From the NCBI GenBank assembly GCA_947039055.1, contig CAMQYB010000056.1:1-9554 (forward strand): a DNA stretch of 9,554 bases, read 5' to 3'. This document shows positions 6,400 to 9,554 of this stretch, piece after piece. The position numbers and the translations under genes were made by a program. The number at the start of each line of letters is the position of its first letter. Positions within the stretch are counted from its first letter, which is position 1. This DNA is from an uncultured Deferribacteraceae bacterium (GTDB lineage: Bacteria; Chrysiogenota; Deferribacteres; Deferribacterales; Mucispirillaceae). The notes below the pieces were generated by a model. That model worked only from the letters and a program-made list of their open reading frames with translations, had not been told where the DNA came from and did not search any database.

Positions 6400-8011
6400 T
6401 TAGTTTAAATAACTCTATCTTAGCTGTCTTACCTGTTTTATATCTTTCTGAATTGATATTATTGATTGAAAGAATATATCGTTCTGAATTAATATTAACA
6501 ATATCAAGTTCTGTGATTGATGGCTCTGCTCGATCAACTCTTACAAATTCATTAACCGAACTACCAGTGATTGAGTACAGTCCTATATTAGAGTTTGAAA
6601 ACGTATTTAGACCTTTTATATCGCGACCAACAGTAATGTTTTTTAATAGCAGAAATCTTGTCGGATGCACTTCAATAATACGTTGATATATTGGAACTGC
6701 AATCTTTCTCCTATCTACGATAAACTCTTCCTCGCCAGCCTCGTTCCGATTACTACCAGTTATAATTTCTTTGTTATAATATAAGTACCTATTATTATCG
6801 CCGAACAAATCAGTTGTTGTTGATTGCAATAAACCAGTTTTATCTCGAATAGCTACCGCACCTGATTTATCTATTGATATCAACTTCTCGTGTGCCTCGC
6901 CGTAGTTTGATATACCAAATCCGAACACAGGTAAACCAACTGATCCTGCAATCTTTTTATCTACTTTGTATTCGCCATCACTTATTGAAAACGTGTACGC
7001 TTCACCTACAAACTCTAAGGCACTGTACTTCTGTGCTATAAGAATTTTTTGTCCACCTGAATAAAATGTTCTGAAAAGATATGGCAAACGTGATTTAACT
7101 CTATAATACTTCTCACCATCATATTTATATATCTGAGATACAATAGATGCCTCTTCAGCATCAATACCGTTAATGTTCGTTACAATTAACTCAGAAACAT
7201 TATCGTTATCAATATCAACCAACTCTACATTTAAAATATCATCAAGTTGAGCCGTTATATCTTGAAACTCAACAAATGTGTAATTATCTGTCACTGTGTA
7301 TAATCTGATTGAGTCTCTGTTTGCTAATGCGATAATCACTCTATTATTTTCGTAACCAATTACACCTATCGCACCTGACTCAACATCGCCATCAACCGTA
7401 AATGATACAGATCTATTATCAATCAACTCCTCAATAGATATAGAAACAACATCAATAGATGAACTTAAAATTTTATTATCTTTAAATGAAAATATACAGT
7501 TAGCTGAACTATCAGAACTTCTACCAACTATTCCACTGCACGATATTTTATAATCAGAGTTTTCAACGACTTTAAATAATGGACTTATAATAAATTCTGA
7601 CTTGATCTCTGTTGCATCAATAGTTGAAATGTTATCAAAGAGAAATGATATCTGAATTGGTTTTGAAATCTCAATACTATCGCCCATTTTAACATTGCGA
7701 TTATTAGACTTGAGCATATCTGATTTAGTTGCAACAGCTGTTCCTATACTTGCTTTCTGCTTGCTCACAAACTTTCCTGTTATCGGATGTATTATATCTG
7801 CACCGTAACGGGAAATATTAAATTTCATACCATTATATAATTTCTGATTTGTTGATCCTTTTATATTATCAGCATTAATTGAACGTATATCAAACTTGAA
7901 ATCTGATACCCATGTGGTAACCTTTTCTACTAACTCTCTGCTATCTGCCATTGCAAAACTTGAGTAGAAAGATAAACATAACGCAACAAATGAACTAAAT
8001 AATATTTTCAT
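6395..8011 (-). CDS. Exported protein with FlgT-like N-terminal motif and FG-GAP/VCBS-like repeat
   Basis: A 538-residue protein of unknown function. Residues 1-22 form a signal peptide (cleavage near AMA-D), so it acts outside the cytoplasm. Residues about 74-116 (HPITGK, then ASIGTA, then KMGDSIE) resemble the P-TG-x-IG-x-GD pattern of the C-terminal domain of flagellar FlgT and of similar domains that precede repeat proteins in other bacteria. Two Cys (158, 172) could form a disulfide. From about 205 on the pattern suggests a beta-propeller: VDIDNDNVSELIV (265-277) is a good FG-GAP/VCBS-type acidic repeat, possibly calcium binding; further blades are only suggested. The C-terminus has NINSERY twice, 12 residues apart. 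The start is firm because an in-frame stop lies just upstream, though the ribosome site (AAGAG, about 11 bases away) is weak. It follows hslU by 134 bases on the same strand. The function is not predictable; surface display or envelope assembly is possible. Confidence 0.8.
   Translation of the reverse strand: MKILFSSFVALCLSFYSSFAMADSRELVEKVTTWVSDFKFDIRSINADNIKGSTNQKLYNGMKFNISRYGADIIHPITGKFVSKQKASIGTAVATKSDMLKSNNRNVKMGDSIEISKPIQISFLFDNISTIDATEIKSEFIISPLFKVVENSDYKISCSGIVGRSSDSSANCIFSFKDNKILSSSIDVVSISIEELIDNRSVSFTVDGDVESGAIGVIGYENNRVIIALANRDSIRLYTVTDNYTFVEFQDITAQLDDILNVELVDIDNDNVSELIVTNINGIDAEEASIVSQIYKYDGEKYYRVKSRLPYLFRTFYSGGQKILIAQKYSALEFVGEAYTFSISDGEYKVDKKIAGSVGLPVFGFGISNYGEAHEKLISIDKSGAVAIRDKTGLLQSTTTDLFGDNNRYLYYNKEIITGSNRNEAGEEEFIVDRRKIAVPIYQRIIEVHPTRFLLLKNITVGRDIKGLNTFSNSNIGLYSITGSSVNEFVRVDRAEPSITELDIVNINSERYILSINNINSERYKTGKTAKIELFKLK
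6441..6497. repeat. Near-exact 21-bp direct repeat, period 36, inside the 3' end of the exported-protein gene
   Basis: Bases 6441-6461 and 6477-6497 differ at two positions and encode the repeated NINSERY near the C-terminus. The 36-base period preserves the frame, as expected for a small in-frame tandem duplication. Confidence 0.7.
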
Positions 8012-8108
8012 TAATTAACCAACTCTTAATATATTAATCTGATATTCAACACAAAACTAAAATGTATATTTAGGCGACACTAACTTCTTAACGATAAAAA
8101 TTATGTAC

Positions 8109-8132
8109 GATATAGTATCGTAATACTATATC
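8109..8132. repeat. Perfect 10-bp inverted repeat downstream of hslU
   Basis: GATATAGTAT and ATACTATATC flank the four-base loop CGTA, 14 bases after the hslU stop. On the minus strand a T5 run follows the stem after eight bases, so it could be a weak terminator. It could equally be an operator for the gene at 6395-8011 or an mRNA-stabilising hairpin. The stem is almost entirely A-T, which makes strong termination doubtful. Confidence 0.6.
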
Positions 8133-8145
8133 TAATATTTCAAAA

Positions 8146-9492
8146 CTAAAGAATATATTTTGCTAAATCTTGATTTGCAACAATAGAACTTAAATGTGAT
8201 TTCACATACTCTTCATTGATATCAATCTCACCTTTAATCTCCTCAGGAGCATCAAAAGCAATCTCTTCTAAAAGTTTCTCCATTATAGTATGTAACCTTC
8301 TTGCACCGATATTCTCATTTGTTGAATTAACATTAAATGCAAACTCAGCGATTGATTCTATACCATCTTTAGTATAGTTGATAGTTACATTATCAGCTTT
8401 AAGTAGAGCTGTATATTGCTTCGTCAACGCATTTTGAGGTTCACTTAATATACGCACAAAATCTTCTCTTGTTAAAGATTCTAACTCAACTCGTATAGGA
8501 AATCTACCTTGCAGTTCAGGGATTAGATCAGACGGTTTCGCCATTGAAAATGCTCCAGCTGCGATAAATAAAATATGATCTGTTTTAACCATACCGTATT
8601 TTGTCATAACAGTTGATCCTTCAACAATCGGTAGAAGATCACGCTGAACACCCTCTCTTGATACATCTGTTCCTCTGCCTGATGATGAGTCTCTTGTACA
8701 TATTTTATCTATCTCATCTAGGAAAACTATACCTGACTGTTCAACACGTTTTAATGCAACTTGTTTCACATCATCCATATCTATTAATCTTGCAACTTCT
8801 TGAGCTTCTAAAATTAATCTTGCTTCTGATAATTTCATCTTTCTTTTTTTCTTTTTAGTAGGGAACATATTCTTCATCATATCTTGTAGATCCATACCCA
8901 TATCCTGCATACCAACGTTTGATAAAACTTCAACATGAGGTGCTGGATCATCTACATCTATCTCTATCATTCTGTCTTCCAATTTTCCTTCAGCCAACAT
9001 TACACGAAACTTTTCTCGTGTCTCAGTATCTGATGGAGCATTACTATCAGTTGCAGAATTGCCTGCTTGATTAATAGGAGGAATTAAGATATCTAACAAT
9101 CTTTCTATAACTAATAATTTAGCTTTTTCAAGATGTAACTCTTTAACTTCTGCTCTTACTAAATTTACAGATATCTCTACAAGATCACGGATCATCGATT
9201 CAACATCTCTACCAACGTATCCAACTTCTGTAAATTTTGATGCTTCAATTTTTATAAACGGTGATCCTGTTAACTTTGCTAACCTTCTTGCGATCTCAGT
9301 TTTACCAACACCTGTTGCACCTATCATTATTATATTCTTAGGTGTGATCTCATCTTGAAGATCTGTAGGTAACTGAAGACGACGCCATCTGTTACGCAAC
9401 GCAACTGCTACTGCTTTTTTAGCCGATCCTTGTCCTACTATATATTTATCTAACTCTTTTACTATCTCTTTCGGTGTTAAATCATAATTCAT
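8146..9492 (-). CDS. hslU: ATP-dependent protease ATPase subunit HslU (ClpY)
   Basis: HslU is the AAA+ hexameric unfoldase that feeds proteins to the HslV peptidase in the cytoplasm, a heat-shock protein quality-control system. The 448-residue protein is full length for the family (E. coli 443). It shows Walker A GATGVGKT (58-65), the pore loop GYVG (91-94), the I-domain (about 110-240) with its GMDLQDMMKNMFP and Lys-rich tail, Walker B IVFLDE (255-260), the arginine finger in LQGRF (Arg330), sensor 2 in GARR (Arg398), and the C-terminal DLAKYIL that docks into HslV. No key residue is missing. The first ATG gives MNYDLTPKEIV, matching the family N-terminus; the ribosome site (AAAGG, about 11 bases upstream) is weak. 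hslV would normally be just upstream, to the right of the window. An open frame reading KDIKAVKSYNV and stopping at 9519-9521 could be the end of such a neighbour, but is too short to assign. Confidence 0.98.
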   Translation of the reverse strand: MNYDLTPKEIVKELDKYIVGQGSAKKAVAVALRNRWRRLQLPTDLQDEITPKNIIMIGATGVGKTEIARRLAKLTGSPFIKIEASKFTEVGYVGRDVESMIRDLVEISVNLVRAEVKELHLEKAKLLVIERLLDILIPPINQAGNSATDSNAPSDTETREKFRVMLAEGKLEDRMIEIDVDDPAPHVEVLSNVGMQDMGMDLQDMMKNMFPTKKKKRKMKLSEARLILEAQEVARLIDMDDVKQVALKRVEQSGIVFLDEIDKICTRDSSSGRGTDVSREGVQRDLLPIVEGSTVMTKYGMVKTDHILFIAAGAFSMAKPSDLIPELQGRFPIRVELESLTREDFVRILSEPQNALTKQYTALLKADNVTINYTKDGIESIAEFAFNVNSTNENIGARRLHTIMEKLLEEIAFDAPEEIKGEIDINEEYVKSHLSSIVANQDLAKYIL

Positions 9493-9504
9493 TAAACTAC
9501 CAAC

Positions 9505-9554
9505 CTTTTATATCTTTATTAAACATTATAACTTTTAACAGCTTTTATATCTTT
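9505..9554. repeat. 13-bp direct repeat upstream of hslU
   Basis: CTTTTATATCTTT occurs at 9505-9517 and again at 9542-9554, period 37. On the minus strand both copies precede hslU. Between them is a TATAAT (9525-9530) with no good -35. They may be regulatory sites, a slippage duplication, or chance in A+T-rich DNA. Confidence 0.5.

Noticed and set aside
6453..6686. Plus-strand open frame of 77 codons
   Set aside because: Antisense to the exported-protein gene; no ribosome site and no recognisable protein features.
8613..8858. Plus-strand open frame of 81 codons rich in Leu and His
   Set aside because: Antisense to the strongly conserved centre of hslU, where codon bias alone leaves a frame open.

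Overview
The window is strongly A+T-rich DNA from a Gram-negative (double-membrane) bacterium. The evidence is four secreted proteins built like outer-membrane beta-barrels, with signal peptides, alternating aromatic/polar strands and a terminal Phe, plus a canonical HslU ATPase. The genus cannot be fixed from the sequence. A host-associated, low-GC lineage such as a Mucispirillum-like member of the Deferribacterota would fit, but that is a guess. All six recognised genes lie on the minus strand, so the order of transcription is from high to low coordinates.

From the right edge: hslU (8146-9492) encodes the unfoldase of the HslUV protease; hslV itself is not in the window. After a perfect 10-bp inverted repeat (8109-8132) comes an exported protein of unknown function (6395-8011), with a FlgT-like N-terminal motif and an FG-GAP/VCBS-like repeat. 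A 403-base spacer follows (5992-6394), part of which has the opposite G/C strand skew and holds an ATG-less open frame.

The left two thirds is the main feature: four tandem paralogous porin-like genes of 402-415 residues (4783-5991, 3340-4557, 1776-2990, 188-1435). They fall into two pairs, 1+2 and 3+4. Each gene has its own strong Shine-Dalgarno, a related leader and its own intrinsic terminator, so each repeat is a complete transcription unit rather than an operon cistron. The four proteins share the barrel strands and differ mainly in a few segments likely to be surface loops. This is the usual layout of a locus that diversifies surface proteins by duplication and recombination.

The left edge (1-106) is a minisatellite of about six 18-bp units. 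No mobile element, tRNA, rRNA, CRISPR array or defence system was recognised. The porin array with its duplicated, individually controlled units is the nearest thing here to a system worth following.
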